35,481 bases of DNA. It comes from Alphaproteobacteria bacterium. Lineage in GTDB: Bacteria; Pseudomonadota; Alphaproteobacteria; Micavibrionales; Micavibrionaceae. Below the pieces are notes generated by a model, which worked only from the letters and a program-made list of their open reading frames with translations, was not told the origin of the DNA and did no database searches. Location: NCBI GenBank assembly GCA_028277665.1, contig JANQFU010000112.1, positions 1 through 35,481 of the forward strand, read 5' to 3'. Both the position numbers and the translations under genes were made by a program. Below, piece by piece: positions 18,869 to 27,192 of this stretch (positions within the stretch are counted from its first letter, which is position 1; each line of letters starts with the position of its first letter).

Positions 18869-20176
18869 CCACGGCTCGGAATCCATGGTTAACGCGGTTT
18901 AATTTTCAGGATGCTCAAGAGGATAGAAACATCCCAGCCTGCTGATTTTCTTCGTGTTTTTACGCTTCCCTTCCCCTGATCCCGGCGGACAAGGTCCAGT
19001 GCAAACCGCCTGACGACAGCCATATTTTTGGCTCCGCTCCCGCTCCGGTAGCGCGAATAATCGTCTTTGAACGCGACATCCAGAAGCCAGTGCATGCTTT
19101 CCACGCCCCAATGTCCTCGGCTGCCCGCCGCAATCCTCTCAATATCAGGAGCCAATGAGCAAATATAATATCGTGTATCTATAGTACACTTGTTTTTATA
19201 TTCTGTCCTATTCACAACTTTCACTATGGACTTTATGTGCGAGAAGCGCATTGCGCCCGGATAAGACTTTGAGCCGCATAGCCATTCCACCTCTCCGGAG
19301 ACAATGTATTCCCGGCCTTCAATTCGTCCATGCCCCTTCTCAAGGGTCGTTTTCCGGATCAGTCGCTCTTCCGGTGCCGTCCTGAAATAATCGGCAATTT
19401 CCTTTTCCAGATTCCTTTGGTTGCCTTTGACCATAAGGAGAAAATCGGCTCCGTGAGAGACAATCCGCTCGGCGATTTCAACCTGACAACCCATGGCGTC
19501 GATGGTCACCAGAGAGCCCTTTAATTGCTTCTTTTCCGCCAGCTCATCGAGGAGTTCCGGTATGGCTGTAATCTCGTTCGTTTTCTCTGGAACGCCAATC
19601 TGAGCAAGGACCAGACGTGCATTTGTTGCATACGCACTGAGCGTGTGAAGGGGCTTGATGCCCTTCGCCTTGTCGTGTGTCCGTCGGGATGTTTTTCCAT
19701 CTATGGCGATATGATCATGTGCGTCCGGCCACAGGTCTGCGGTCCAGTCATCAAAGCACCGGGCAAACAGGGCGGGAGGAACACGGTTTACCAGAGCGCG
19801 TATCCATCTGGCGCAAGGAATGCCATTTTCATATGCAGAAAATTGACGCAGAAAAGGAAGATTATGCTCTCCCCATGCGACAATATCGTCGAAGTCATCA
19901 CAAGAAGAAATCGTTGCGCATGTAAGTAAAAACAATATTTCGTTAAGTGGAAACATGACCCGGTACGGATCGCGCTGATCGTCAATCTCTGAAAAATGGC
20001 GTAAAAGAAGGGCTACGCGATCTTTGACTAACTCCTCATCGCTGGGCTCCGGGAAAAGTAATTCTATGTTGGATGTCATGGGGGCTCTCTGTTGGGGATG
20101 GCGAATCACCCTCAAAGAGAATCACATCTCAAATAGCAAGGCAAAAGTTTCGTTAACCATGACTTCCGAGCCGTGG
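18869..20176. mobile_element. ISAs1-family insertion sequence, about 1308 bp
   Basis: The ends at 18869-18894 and 20151-20176 are inverted repeats of 26 nt with two mismatches, beginning CCACGGCTCGGAA. They enclose one transposase gene. The transposase stop codon (18889-18891) lies inside the left repeat. The flanks (TGATTCGC on the left, AACAAATA on the right) show no 8-10 bp target duplication. This suggests either a deletion or recombination next to one end, or ends placed slightly wrongly. Confidence 0.88.
18889..20079 (-). CDS. ISAs1-family transposase (DDE)
   Basis: This is an intact transposase of 396 aa from the ATG at 20079. A TTG-started extension to 20115 is possible but has no support. 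The N-terminal DDE_Tnp_1-associated domain contains FSEIDDQRDP and LLTCATISSCDDFDDIVAWG. The catalytic RNase H-like domain has HIAIDGKTSRRT (first Asp about 127), LVTIDAMGCQ (second Asp about 194) and RGHWGVESMHWLLDVAF (Glu about 327), the order and spacing of ISAs1/H-repeat transposases. No frameshift or stop is seen, so the element may still move. Confidence 0.93.
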   Translation of the reverse strand: MTSNIELLFPEPSDEELVKDRVALLLRHFSEIDDQRDPYRVMFPLNEILFLLTCATISSCDDFDDIVAWGEHNLPFLRQFSAYENGIPCARWIRALVNRVPPALFARCFDDWTADLWPDAHDHIAIDGKTSRRTHDKAKGIKPLHTLSAYATNARLVLAQIGVPEKTNEITAIPELLDELAEKKQLKGSLVTIDAMGCQVEIAERIVSHGADFLLMVKGNQRNLEKEIADYFRTAPEERLIRKTTLEKGHGRIEGREYIVSGEVEWLCGSKSYPGAMRFSHIKSIVKVVNRTEYKNKCTIDTRYYICSLAPDIERIAAGSRGHWGVESMHWLLDVAFKDDYSRYRSGSGAKNMAVVRRFALDLVRRDQGKGSVKTRRKSAGWDVSILLSILKIKPR

Positions 20177-20244
20177 AACAAATATCACTTGCGCTTTTCA
20201 AATCTTGTGATTTGATACAAAAATCGGTTCGCAGACCGGGAGAG

Positions 20245-20521
20245 TTAGGGGCAGGACCTATAAATAATATCGCATTCTGTTCCCCGAGAACGGTAAAGAT
20301 GTCAGGAAAGCAAGCGAAAGCATAGTTTCCCCTACGGTGAGCTTGCTTGACGACGCAGATTTGCCGTTCACGGAGAACCTCTGTGAGGCGCGGCAAATTT
20401 TTGCATCTGTGCGCTCAAATCTCTTGACCGTAGCCCCGCTACGCTCTGCGAGATTTTCCCGCGCATCTGTCAAAAATTTGACACGCGCAGAATCGACATT
20501 ATTTATAGGTCCTGCCCCTAA
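20245..20521. mobile_element. MITE-like element, 277 bp
   Basis: The 28-nt ends at 20245-20272 and 20494-20521 (TTAGGGGCAGGACCTATAAA...) are inverted repeats with a single mismatch. The outermost TTA/TAA may be a duplicated target or part of the repeat. There is no transposase inside. A minus-strand frame of 71 codons (20258-20473) spans the interior, but it has no recognisable domain. The element lies 68 bp from the IS and 37 bp from the next gene start, so it could supply or alter that gene's promoter. Confidence 0.82.
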
Positions 20522-20558
20522 GGAAATTCAAAAACATATACGCTAAGGAGACAATACA

Positions 20559-20954
20559 ATGACGAAAACAATCAAATCATTCATGCTGGGCGCCGCCGCC
20601 CTTGCTTTCGGCGCCATCCTGTCCACATCCGCCATGGCCGAAAATCCCGCCAAATCTGCAATGGAAACAGCGAAAGAGCAGATGAAATCCGCAAAAGAGC
20701 AAATGCAATCGGCAAAAGAAGACGTCAAAGACACAAAAGACATGTCGGAAGACACCAAAATGATGGCTGAAGAAGCAAAAGCCATGGAAAAGGACGCCGA
20801 AGAAATGGCCCGGGAAGCTGATGAGTTAGGGGCCGAAATGGATCATATGACAGATGAACTTGATCAGATGCATGAAGAAATGGACAGCGAAATGGAAGAG
20901 GCTGATTATGGAGAAGAGCACGAAGACTCCCATGATCGTGAGGACGCACACTGA
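20559..20954 (+). CDS. Exported 12-heptad acidic coiled-coil protein
   Basis: This 131-aa protein has a clear signal peptide (MTKTIKSFMLGAAALAFGAI, cleaved after SAMA at about 27). The mature part is one uninterrupted run of 12 heptads from residue 33 to 116 (SAMETAK, EQMKSAK, EQMQSAK ... SEMEEAD), with Ala/Met at the core positions and Lys then Glu/Asp outside. The charge shifts from mixed to strongly acidic toward the C-terminus, which ends in a His/Asp/Glu tail (EEHEDSHDREDAH). It should form a periplasmic coiled-coil oligomer, perhaps metal-binding at the tail; both points are inference. No lipobox is present. CTAAGGAGACAAT gives a strong ribosome binding site. It is boxed between MITE sequences. 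Confidence 0.85.
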   Translation: MTKTIKSFMLGAAALAFGAILSTSAMAENPAKSAMETAKEQMKSAKEQMQSAKEDVKDTKDMSEDTKMMAEEAKAMEKDAEEMAREADELGAEMDHMTDELDQMHEEMDSEMEEADYGEEHEDSHDREDAH

Positions 20955-21034
20955 TTTTTCTGTAGAAATCAGGGACCATGCTCGCCGGTCTCGTTTAATA
21001 CAGACGCAGGACGTGTTATTCTACCCCCTGCCCG

Positions 21035-21069
21035 TCTGCAAGATTTTCCTGCACATCTGTTAAAAAATT
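21035..21069 (+). repeat. Partial decayed copy of the MITE interior
   Basis: This stretch (TCTGCAAGATTTTCCTGCAC, then ATCTGTTAAAAA) matches 20445-20479 inside the MITE with four substitutions and one inserted base, in the same orientation. No terminal repeat is recognisable here. Confidence 0.6.
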
Positions 21070-21071
21070 CC

Positions 21072-21105
21072 CCGGGAAAGCCTTTGCGCCTTTCCGGTTT
21101 TTTTT
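21072..21105 (+). terminator. Rho-independent terminator downstream of the coiled-coil gene
   Basis: CCGGGAAAG pairs with CTTTCCGG (one bulge) around a 9-nt loop and is followed by an eight-T run on the plus strand. The opposite strand has a run of As/Ts too, so it may also end the convergent pentapeptide-repeat operon. Confidence 0.65.
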
Positions 21106-21111
21106 ACGGCG

Positions 21112-22458
21112 TTATTCTTTCTGTCCGCCCAAAGTAAACAAGCGGAAAGCCCCCTCGTCAAAACTTGCCCCTTCCGTCTGAGCCTCATCCAGAATGGTTT
21201 TCTCGAGTTTCGCCCCTCTAAAATCGGCCTCGCGGAGATCACAGCCCTGCAGATTGGCATAGGACAAATCTGCGCCAGACAGAATGGCGCTCTTGAAATT
21301 GGCGCCGGACAAATCCGCATAACGGAAATTCGCGCCCTCAAGGTTGCAGGGATTAAAACGTTTCACGCCGCTGCCGCCACCGCCGAACATCAAAGCCGAG
21401 AAATTCGTGCGCCGCAGGCGGGCATGGGCAAACATGGCCCCTTTGAAACTGGAGCCGCGCAAATCGGCCTCTTCCATATCGCAGCTCCGGAAATCCGCCT
21501 GATCCAGAAGCGCGCTTTGCAAATGAACCTGGTACAGATTCATGCCGAAGAAACGCCCGCGCACGGCCTTAATGGCTGTCAATTGCTCTTGCTTCAAAGA
21601 CTTGAGAGGACGAAGGTCAAAACCGCTCAGATCAAGTTGCCCTCCCTCTTTTCCTGCTGTCGTTACCCAGAGCCGATGCTCCTCAATCATCTGCGCCAAA
21701 GGATTTGTCAGCTCCATCACGGAGGTGCCGATATTCTCGTCCGTCACGGCGCCGGTCAGATCCGCGTCCAGTCCCCGCAATTCATTGACGTCGACATCCG
21801 TCAGAATCGCCGAGGTCAGATCCGCCCCTTTCAGTTTGCAATCCGTGATTTCTGCACCGGACAGGTCCGCTCCTTCGAGACGCGCGCCGGACAGGTCCGC
21901 CCGGCTGATATTGACGCCCGCCATAATCGCATCGGAAAAATCCGCCCGGTTTGCAAGCGAACCCGCCAGGCGTGCCCCCGACAGATTGGCTCCCCGGAAA
22001 CAGGCGCTTTGACCCGAATCATATTCTCCATCCGTAGAGAACCCGCCGACTCTCAAATCCGCCGAGTCCAGATTGGCCTCTTCAAGACTGGCGCATTCAA
22101 TACGGGCGCCTCGCATATCCGCCCGAACGAAGCTTGTCCGGTTCAGGTTCGCATTTTGTAAATTGCAAGCGTATAAAACAGATTCCTGAAAATTCGCCTC
22201 ACTCAGATCCATGCCTTCCATGTTACAACCGGTAAAATCAGCCTGACGCATATCCTGCCCGGCTAAAGACAAGCCCGACAAATCCGTTTTACGAAGCACG
22301 GCACGCCGTCCGCCAAGGCGCCCTTCCATATAACGTTCATGCAAACGAACGAGGGCATTCAACTGGTCTTGTGAAATCCGTTCAAGGCCCTCGCGTCCGT
22401 CCAGAGACGGAGACGATGAGGAAGATTGCGGAGGGAGTGTTGTTTTATCTATTGGCAT
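21112..22458 (-). CDS. Pentapeptide-repeat protein
   Basis: This 448-aa protein has two arrays of A(D/N)LXX pentapeptides, which fold as right-handed quadrilateral beta-helices. The first runs from about residue 58 to 235 (TDLSGLSLAGQDMRQADFTG, later SRADLSGARLEGADLSGAEI). A non-repeat helical insert follows at about 236-310, containing NPLAQMIEEHRLWV. The second array runs from about 315 to 435 (LQSALLDQADFRSCDMEEAD, later LEGANFRYADLSGANF). The N-terminus (1-30) is Ser/Pro-rich with no signal peptide. The biochemical role is unknown; DNA-gyrase mimicry is known for some members but nothing specific points to it here, despite gyrB being nearby. It lies 8 nt after the TlpA-like gene and is clearly in one operon with it. 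Confidence 0.9.
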   Translation of the reverse strand: MPIDKTTLPPQSSSSSPSLDGREGLERISQDQLNALVRLHERYMEGRLGGRRAVLRKTDLSGLSLAGQDMRQADFTGCNMEGMDLSEANFQESVLYACNLQNANLNRTSFVRADMRGARIECASLEEANLDSADLRVGGFSTDGEYDSGQSACFRGANLSGARLAGSLANRADFSDAIMAGVNISRADLSGARLEGADLSGAEITDCKLKGADLTSAILTDVDVNELRGLDADLTGAVTDENIGTSVMELTNPLAQMIEEHRLWVTTAGKEGGQLDLSGFDLRPLKSLKQEQLTAIKAVRGRFFGMNLYQVHLQSALLDQADFRSCDMEEADLRGSSFKGAMFAHARLRRTNFSALMFGGGGSGVKRFNPCNLEGANFRYADLSGANFKSAILSGADLSYANLQGCDLREADFRGAKLEKTILDEAQTEGASFDEGAFRLFTLGGQKE

Positions 22459-22466
22459 CAGGTTTC

Positions 22467-23084
22467 TCAGTTCTCCGGGGAGGCCCCTTTCTCGTGATTT
22501 TCGATCATTTTTTCAAGAGATGTGCGCGCTTCAATCCCGGACCAGTCCGCATCTCCCTCGAATCTATATAATACCCGCCCGTCCGGACCGATGAGAAATG
22601 TCGTCGGCATACCCCTGAGTGGCAAACGGTCGACAAGTCCGCCATCTCTGTCAATATACCGGGCGACACCTCCAAGACGGTTGTCCTCAACGAAAGAAAA
22701 AACGTCCGCCGGCGTTTTGTTTTCATCAATGGAAACCGCGAATATTTTCAAACGGGACGGATCACTGCGCTGCGCAAGCCGATCCAGAGAGGGTAACTCC
22801 ATAACACAGGGAGGGCACCAGGTCGCCCAGATATTAAGAAGAACATAACGCCCTTTATAAGCGGACAGGGAAACCCGGCCTTCCCTGCCAAAAAAAGATA
22901 TACTTTCCGGAAGACGAATGGCCTCTTCGCCCTCATAGTGCACAACCCCGGCAAAAACATCCAGAAAATCCCCGCGGACTCGGGAATCACGGGTTTCCAC
23001 ATGCCAGTCCCAGACCGTTTTTCCCAGAACAAGGACGGTCAGGACAAGAAGGATAACCAATATGGACCACAGGCGCTGGATCAT
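22467..23084 (-). CDS. TlpA-like thioredoxin-fold disulfide reductase, membrane-anchored
   Basis: This is a thioredoxin-fold protein of the TlpA/ResA/DsbE group. The N-terminal anchor is MIQRLWSILVILLVLTVLVL, which places the catalytic domain in the periplasm. The active site is ATWCPPC (C90 and C93 from this start), followed by VMELPSLDRLAQR. The cis-proline loop appears as LRGMPTTFLIGPDG. It should reduce periplasmic disulfides, for example in cytochrome maturation. A GTG at 23129 would add 15 residues; neither start has a good ribosome binding site, and the ATG puts the anchor directly at the N-terminus. In many alphaproteobacteria tlpA is divergent from argH-lptM-lysA; here argH is absent between tlpA and lptM. 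Confidence 0.9.
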   Translation of the reverse strand: MIQRLWSILVILLVLTVLVLGKTVWDWHVETRDSRVRGDFLDVFAGVVHYEGEEAIRLPESISFFGREGRVSLSAYKGRYVLLNIWATWCPPCVMELPSLDRLAQRSDPSRLKIFAVSIDENKTPADVFSFVEDNRLGGVARYIDRDGGLVDRLPLRGMPTTFLIGPDGRVLYRFEGDADWSGIEARTSLEKMIENHEKGASPEN

Positions 23085-23205
23085 CTGGCGAACCGGAAAG
23101 GGCAAAAGAATGGGTCTGGACGAAAGCACAAGACTTTGCGAATATCATCATAGCCCTTGAAAAGGCGCCGGACAACAGACAAAAAAACAACCGGAAAAAT
23201 CGAAG

Positions 23206-23430
23206 ATGTCAAAAAAACAGCGAATAGAGATAGATTTCATCCTGAAAAAGCAATATGTAACAATATTGCTGGGAACCGTCCTTTATCTGGGCGCCGCCCC
23301 GCTCTCCGCCTGCGGGATCAAGCCGGACAGGCTCTCCCCTCCGGAGACCGCAAAAGACTCTCTCTCCGCGCCGGAAAAGGAAAGAATGGAAAATTTCCCG
23401 AATACATATCCCGATCCGGATACGTTATAG
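23206..23430 (+). CDS. lptM: LptM/YifL-type small lipoprotein
   Basis: This 74-aa lipoprotein precursor has a basic N-terminus, a hydrophobic segment VTILLGTVLYLGAAP and the lipobox LSAC with the lipidated Cys at 36. The mature start CGIKPDRLSPPE fits the LptM pattern of Cys-Gly, short loop and Pro-rich tail, ending in YPDPDTL. E. coli LptM binds the LptDE translocon and helps form its native disulfides. It is placed 12 nt before lysA, the position usual for this gene in alphaproteobacteria. The family call rests on size, lipobox and position, as the sequence is too short for more. Confidence 0.82.
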   Translation: MSKKQRIEIDFILKKQYVTILLGTVLYLGAAPLSACGIKPDRLSPPETAKDSLSAPEKERMENFPNTYPDPDTL

Positions 23431-23442
23431 GATCTCTCCGAC

Positions 23443-24750
23443 ATGCGCCCGGACATAAACTACAATCCCCAAAACAAAGATCTTGAAATCGGCGGCCTTT
23501 CCGCCGCCGCGATTGCCGAAAAATTCGGCACGCCCTGCTACGTGTACAGCGCGAACGCCATTCAGGCGCGCCTGAAAACCCTTCAGCGCGCCCTCGGCGC
23601 AGCAGGAATCGGAGAGAGAACAACGATTTGTTTTGCCTGCAAGGCCAACGACCGGCTCGGCGTTCTGGCCGAAATCGCCGCCCTTGGCGGCGGCGCGGAC
23701 ATCGTCTCCGGCGGGGAGCTCAAAAAAACGATGAGTGCCGGAATCCCGCCCGAAAAGATCGTATACTCGGGCGTCGGAAAATCCCGCGAAGAATTACAAT
23801 CCGCGCTTGACGCCGGGATCCTGCAGATCAATGTCGAAAACGGACAGGAACTAAAACTGATTTCCGAAATCGCAAAAAGCGCGAAAGCGCACAAACCGCA
23901 TGGAACTGGAATTTCCCTGCGCTACACGCCCAACATCTCTTCAGACACGCACCACAAAACGGCGACCGGACACACCGAAAACAAATTCGGGCTAAGCGAA
24001 CACGCCGTAACCACACTGGCGCGCACGGCAAAAGAAGCGCCGCATCTGCGCATGCAGGCAATCTCGATCCATATCGGATCCCAGATTGTCAATCTCGACA
24101 ATTATGACACTGCCTTTCAAAAACTCCGCGCGCTCGTGGATAAACTCGCGGAAGAAGGAATCACCCTCTCGCATATTGATCTTGGCGGCGGCATGGGCAT
24201 TTCCTACGGCCGCGGAACAGAAATCGATATCGAGGCCTACACGCGCCTGATCGCCAGACATTTCGGCGACACAGACCATAAACTCATCATCGAGCCGGGC
24301 CGTTATCTTGTTGCCGAGGCCGGAGTCTTGATCGGAAAAGTCCTGTATACCAAGGAACGTGCAAGCAAAGCCTTTGCCATTCTCGACGCCGGAATGGATG
24401 CACTGATGCGCCCGGCCCTGTATGACTCCTGGCATGACATCGTGCCTCTTCATGCACCGGACAAAGACGCGCCGCTCAAAACATACGATATCGCGGGCCC
24501 GATCTGCGAGACGGGCGATATCTTTGGCAACGCGCGGACATTGCCGGAGCTCCGCCCCGGAGATCGTCTCGCGGTCCTTGATACCGGAGCATACGGCGCG
24601 ACAATGTCGAACCGCTACAATGCTCGCCCGTCCATCCCGGAGATTCTGGTCAAAGACGGAGCCTGCCGCCTGATCGTGCAGCCCCCATCCATCGACGACA
24701 TCATCGACGCCGAAAGAAAATTGGTCTTTGAGTCCAGGGTAAAGACGTGA
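23443..24750 (+). CDS. lysA: Diaminopimelate decarboxylase
   Basis: This PLP enzyme decarboxylates meso-diaminopimelate to L-lysine, the last step of the pathway. The 435 aa make an alanine-racemase-like TIM barrel followed by a beta domain. The PLP lysine is K67 in FACKANDR. Other signatures are GGGADIVSGGELKK, HIGSQI, DLGGGMGISYG (phosphate loop), EPGRYLVAEAG, and the substrate-binding ICETGDIFG with the active-site Cys. The end has DTGAYGATMSNRYNARPS. The family usually has CESGD; here it is CETGD, a mild change. AGGATCTCTCCGAC precedes the ATG. It is co-transcribed with lptM and the following gene. Confidence 0.96.
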   Translation: MRPDINYNPQNKDLEIGGLSAAAIAEKFGTPCYVYSANAIQARLKTLQRALGAAGIGERTTICFACKANDRLGVLAEIAALGGGADIVSGGELKKTMSAGIPPEKIVYSGVGKSREELQSALDAGILQINVENGQELKLISEIAKSAKAHKPHGTGISLRYTPNISSDTHHKTATGHTENKFGLSEHAVTTLARTAKEAPHLRMQAISIHIGSQIVNLDNYDTAFQKLRALVDKLAEEGITLSHIDLGGGMGISYGRGTEIDIEAYTRLIARHFGDTDHKLIIEPGRYLVAEAGVLIGKVLYTKERASKAFAILDAGMDALMRPALYDSWHDIVPLHAPDKDAPLKTYDIAGPICETGDIFGNARTLPELRPGDRLAVLDTGAYGATMSNRYNARPSIPEILVKDGACRLIVQPPSIDDIIDAERKLVFESRVKT

Positions 24751-24762
24751 GATCCTTCCCGA

Positions 24763-27192
24763 ATGATGAAGGGACTTCGACTGACATTTCTGAAAATCCT
24801 GACAGGCTGGGCAATCCTGAGGGAACATTACGGACCCGCACTTTTGCGTCCGGCGATGGCCCTTGGAAGCTACGCAATCCTGTGCTTTTACGGATTCAAC
24901 ACGCTGTATCTGGCCCTCGGCGTTGCCGGCTACATTCTTTACACCCTGATCCGGGCCGTCCGTGCGCCCGCTCCCGACCTTAAACGCCGCGCAATCCTGC
25001 GCCGGATCGAACAGGAAAACGGCCTGCGCCACCGCCCCCTGACAACGGCGGACCAGACATTCCCCTCTTCGGAACAAAATACGCTCTGGCGGCGAGAACA
25101 AACCCGCCGGAGAAACGACATCACCGCAAAAGCCGCAACGCTGCGCGCCGCCCGCGCCATTCCGGCATGGGCCCGGCAGGATCCATATGCGCTGCGCTAC
25201 CTCATCGCCGCCGTCATCCTCCTCGGGATCGTCATCAACGGCCCGCAAGAAAGTCTCTCGCGCCTGATCCCGCAATGGCCGTTTTCGGCATCGTCATCCA
25301 CCGGAGAGACCGGGCCACGGCTTGTTCTGCGGCTTGTCCCGCCGGAATACACCGGCCTGCCCCCGTTCGAGATCACAGACGAACATATCCACAGTGTCAA
25401 TGCACCGGAAACGATCCCCTCAGGAACGGTTCTTGAAGCGCTGACAACCGGAAAATTTTTGACGTATAATGTGAACATCGACGGCCAGAACATTCATAAA
25501 AAGAAAGAAAGTGGAAACCTCTACTCCGCGACCCAGATCCTGACCGCCGAAACGGATCGGGACCTGACCCTCAAAATCAAAAAAACGTTCCAAACAGTTG
25601 ATATCTATCACATAAAAATCGTAACGGACAAACCCCCGAAGATCCGGATCGCCGATCCACCGCGCACAACGTCTCTTGGCGAATTGCGGGTCCCCGTTCA
25701 GGTTTCAGACGATTACGGCCTGCGCAAACTGGTCCTGCACGTATCCTTTCCGGAGGATCCGTCGGCGGAAGATTTCAAGATATCCCAGGATGTCTGGCTG
25801 GCCACGCCGGACAGCGAAGCGGCCTCATTCTCCCCCCTGTTCGACCTCTCCGGCCACCCGAAAGCCGGAGAAAAAGCCGTCATCCGGATCCGGGCCGTCG
25901 ACGCGGCCGGCCAATGGGCGGACAGCAAACCGGTGACGGAGGTCACGCTTCCGGTCCGGATTTTTCGGGATCCCGTCGCCCGCCGCCTTGCCGAAATCCG
26001 CAAAGATTTGCTCCTCCACACGGACAACGAAACCCTTGTCAACAGCATCAACGGAATCGAGCACATCCTGCGCCGCCCGGACATGTTTGATTTTAACCCC
26101 GTTGTGACGATGGGCCTGCGCAGCGCCATCTCGATGCTCGCCTACTCTTTCCCCGAACCGGATAACATAGAAAGTGCCGCATTGCTTTGGGACCTCGCCG
26201 TCCGGATCGACAGCCGGGGCCTTGGCGACGCGATTCAGGATCTCCGCCAGGCCGCCGAAAACATGCAGGCCATGATCCGGAACCCGTCCGCGACCTCCCA
26301 TGAAATCATGCGCGCAATCGAAACCTATCAAAAAGCCCTCGCCCGCTATCTTCAGACGCTTCAATTCGACCTTCTCCGGCAGGCCGATATGGATGATCTT
26401 GCCGACATGCTCTCTGCGATGCAGCAGGGTCAAATGAACGCGAAGCCGCCCAAAACGCTTCAGGATCTCCTTCAGGACCTGCGGGAAGCCGCGATGCGCG
26501 GAGATCACGAAAAAATGCAGGATCTCATGAGCCGCATGCAGAATTTTATGGAGAACCTCAATTCCGGAATCCAGTCCATGCCGCTCGGGCAAATGGCGCA
26601 AAGCGCCGAAGCCCTGCGCGATCTCCAGAACATCACAAGCGAACAGGAAAACCTCCTCCACAGCACGGAGAACGCGCGCCCCGAGGACGTACAGACGCGC
26701 GGCGCTTTGGAACAAGAACAGAGCCACTTGCGCGAAAGGCTGGAATCTTTCCTGAACACAATGGGCCCCCGCCTGCCGAAAGACGTAAGCGACACTCTCG
26801 GCACGGCAGGGGACCACATGGCGCAAGCCTCAATTGCTCTGGGCAGTGAGGGAGAAAACGAGTCTCTCGAACCGGCAAAAGACGCCCAGAAAATGGCGCT
26901 CGACGCCTTGAACAACGCGGCAGGAAAAATCACGGAACAACTCAAACAGCAGATCCGGCAAAGCATCGGGATGAGCGTTTCCCTCGGCTTCTCACAAGAC
27001 CGCAGCCCACTCGGGAATCAGGGAGGACAGGGACAAGGCACGGTCAGTGATGACCGGAATGTGACCCTCCCGCAGGAGCGTCGTGAGCGTCTGATTGATG
27101 AGATTGCGGATGAAATTCGCCGCCGTGCATCGGAGCGTGATCGTCCTGATCCGGAACGTGAGTATCTTCAGCGTCTTCTGGAACGGTTTTAG
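24763..27192 (+). CDS. TIGR02302/DUF4175 membrane protein
   Basis: This large 809-aa protein of the TIGR02302 (DUF4175) family is characteristic of alphaproteobacteria and usually sits beside lysA. Two membrane segments lie in the N-terminal fifth (about 31-65 and 145-162). Between them is the family motif RRIEQENGLRHRPLTT. The rest is periplasmic: a beta-rich part at about 190-410 (VPPEYTGLPPFEITDEH, VSDDYGLRKLVLHVSFPED), then a Gln/Met/Leu-rich helical region at about 500-740 (QDLLQDLREAAMRGDHEKMQ). The C-terminus DEIRRRASERDRPDPEREYL, then QRLLERF, is the conserved family ending. The function is not known. Its last 149 nt overlap the convergent zinc-ribbon gene. Confidence 0.93.
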   Translation: MMKGLRLTFLKILTGWAILREHYGPALLRPAMALGSYAILCFYGFNTLYLALGVAGYILYTLIRAVRAPAPDLKRRAILRRIEQENGLRHRPLTTADQTFPSSEQNTLWRREQTRRRNDITAKAATLRAARAIPAWARQDPYALRYLIAAVILLGIVINGPQESLSRLIPQWPFSASSSTGETGPRLVLRLVPPEYTGLPPFEITDEHIHSVNAPETIPSGTVLEALTTGKFLTYNVNIDGQNIHKKKESGNLYSATQILTAETDRDLTLKIKKTFQTVDIYHIKIVTDKPPKIRIADPPRTTSLGELRVPVQVSDDYGLRKLVLHVSFPEDPSAEDFKISQDVWLATPDSEAASFSPLFDLSGHPKAGEKAVIRIRAVDAAGQWADSKPVTEVTLPVRIFRDPVARRLAEIRKDLLLHTDNETLVNSINGIEHILRRPDMFDFNPVVTMGLRSAISMLAYSFPEPDNIESAALLWDLAVRIDSRGLGDAIQDLRQAAENMQAMIRNPSATSHEIMRAIETYQKALARYLQTLQFDLLRQADMDDLADMLSAMQQGQMNAKPPKTLQDLLQDLREAAMRGDHEKMQDLMSRMQNFMENLNSGIQSMPLGQMAQSAEALRDLQNITSEQENLLHSTENARPEDVQTRGALEQEQSHLRERLESFLNTMGPRLPKDVSDTLGTAGDHMAQASIALGSEGENESLEPAKDAQKMALDALNNAAGKITEQLKQQIRQSIGMSVSLGFSQDRSPLGNQGGQGQGTVSDDRNVTLPQERRERLIDEIADEIRRRASERDRPDPEREYLQRLLERF

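Noticed and set aside
20198-20215. TCAAATC-TTGT-GATTTGA hairpin as a terminator
   Set aside because: The 7-bp stem is AT-rich with no T-run and no gene ends there.
20258-20473. A 71-codon minus-strand frame in the MITE as a separate gene
   Set aside because: It has no domain and no ribosome binding site, and it lies inside a short repeat element; I mention it only with the MITE.
23992-25275. A 427-codon minus-strand open frame across lysA and DUF4175
   Set aside because: It spans two confirmed genes in antisense and has no family motif.
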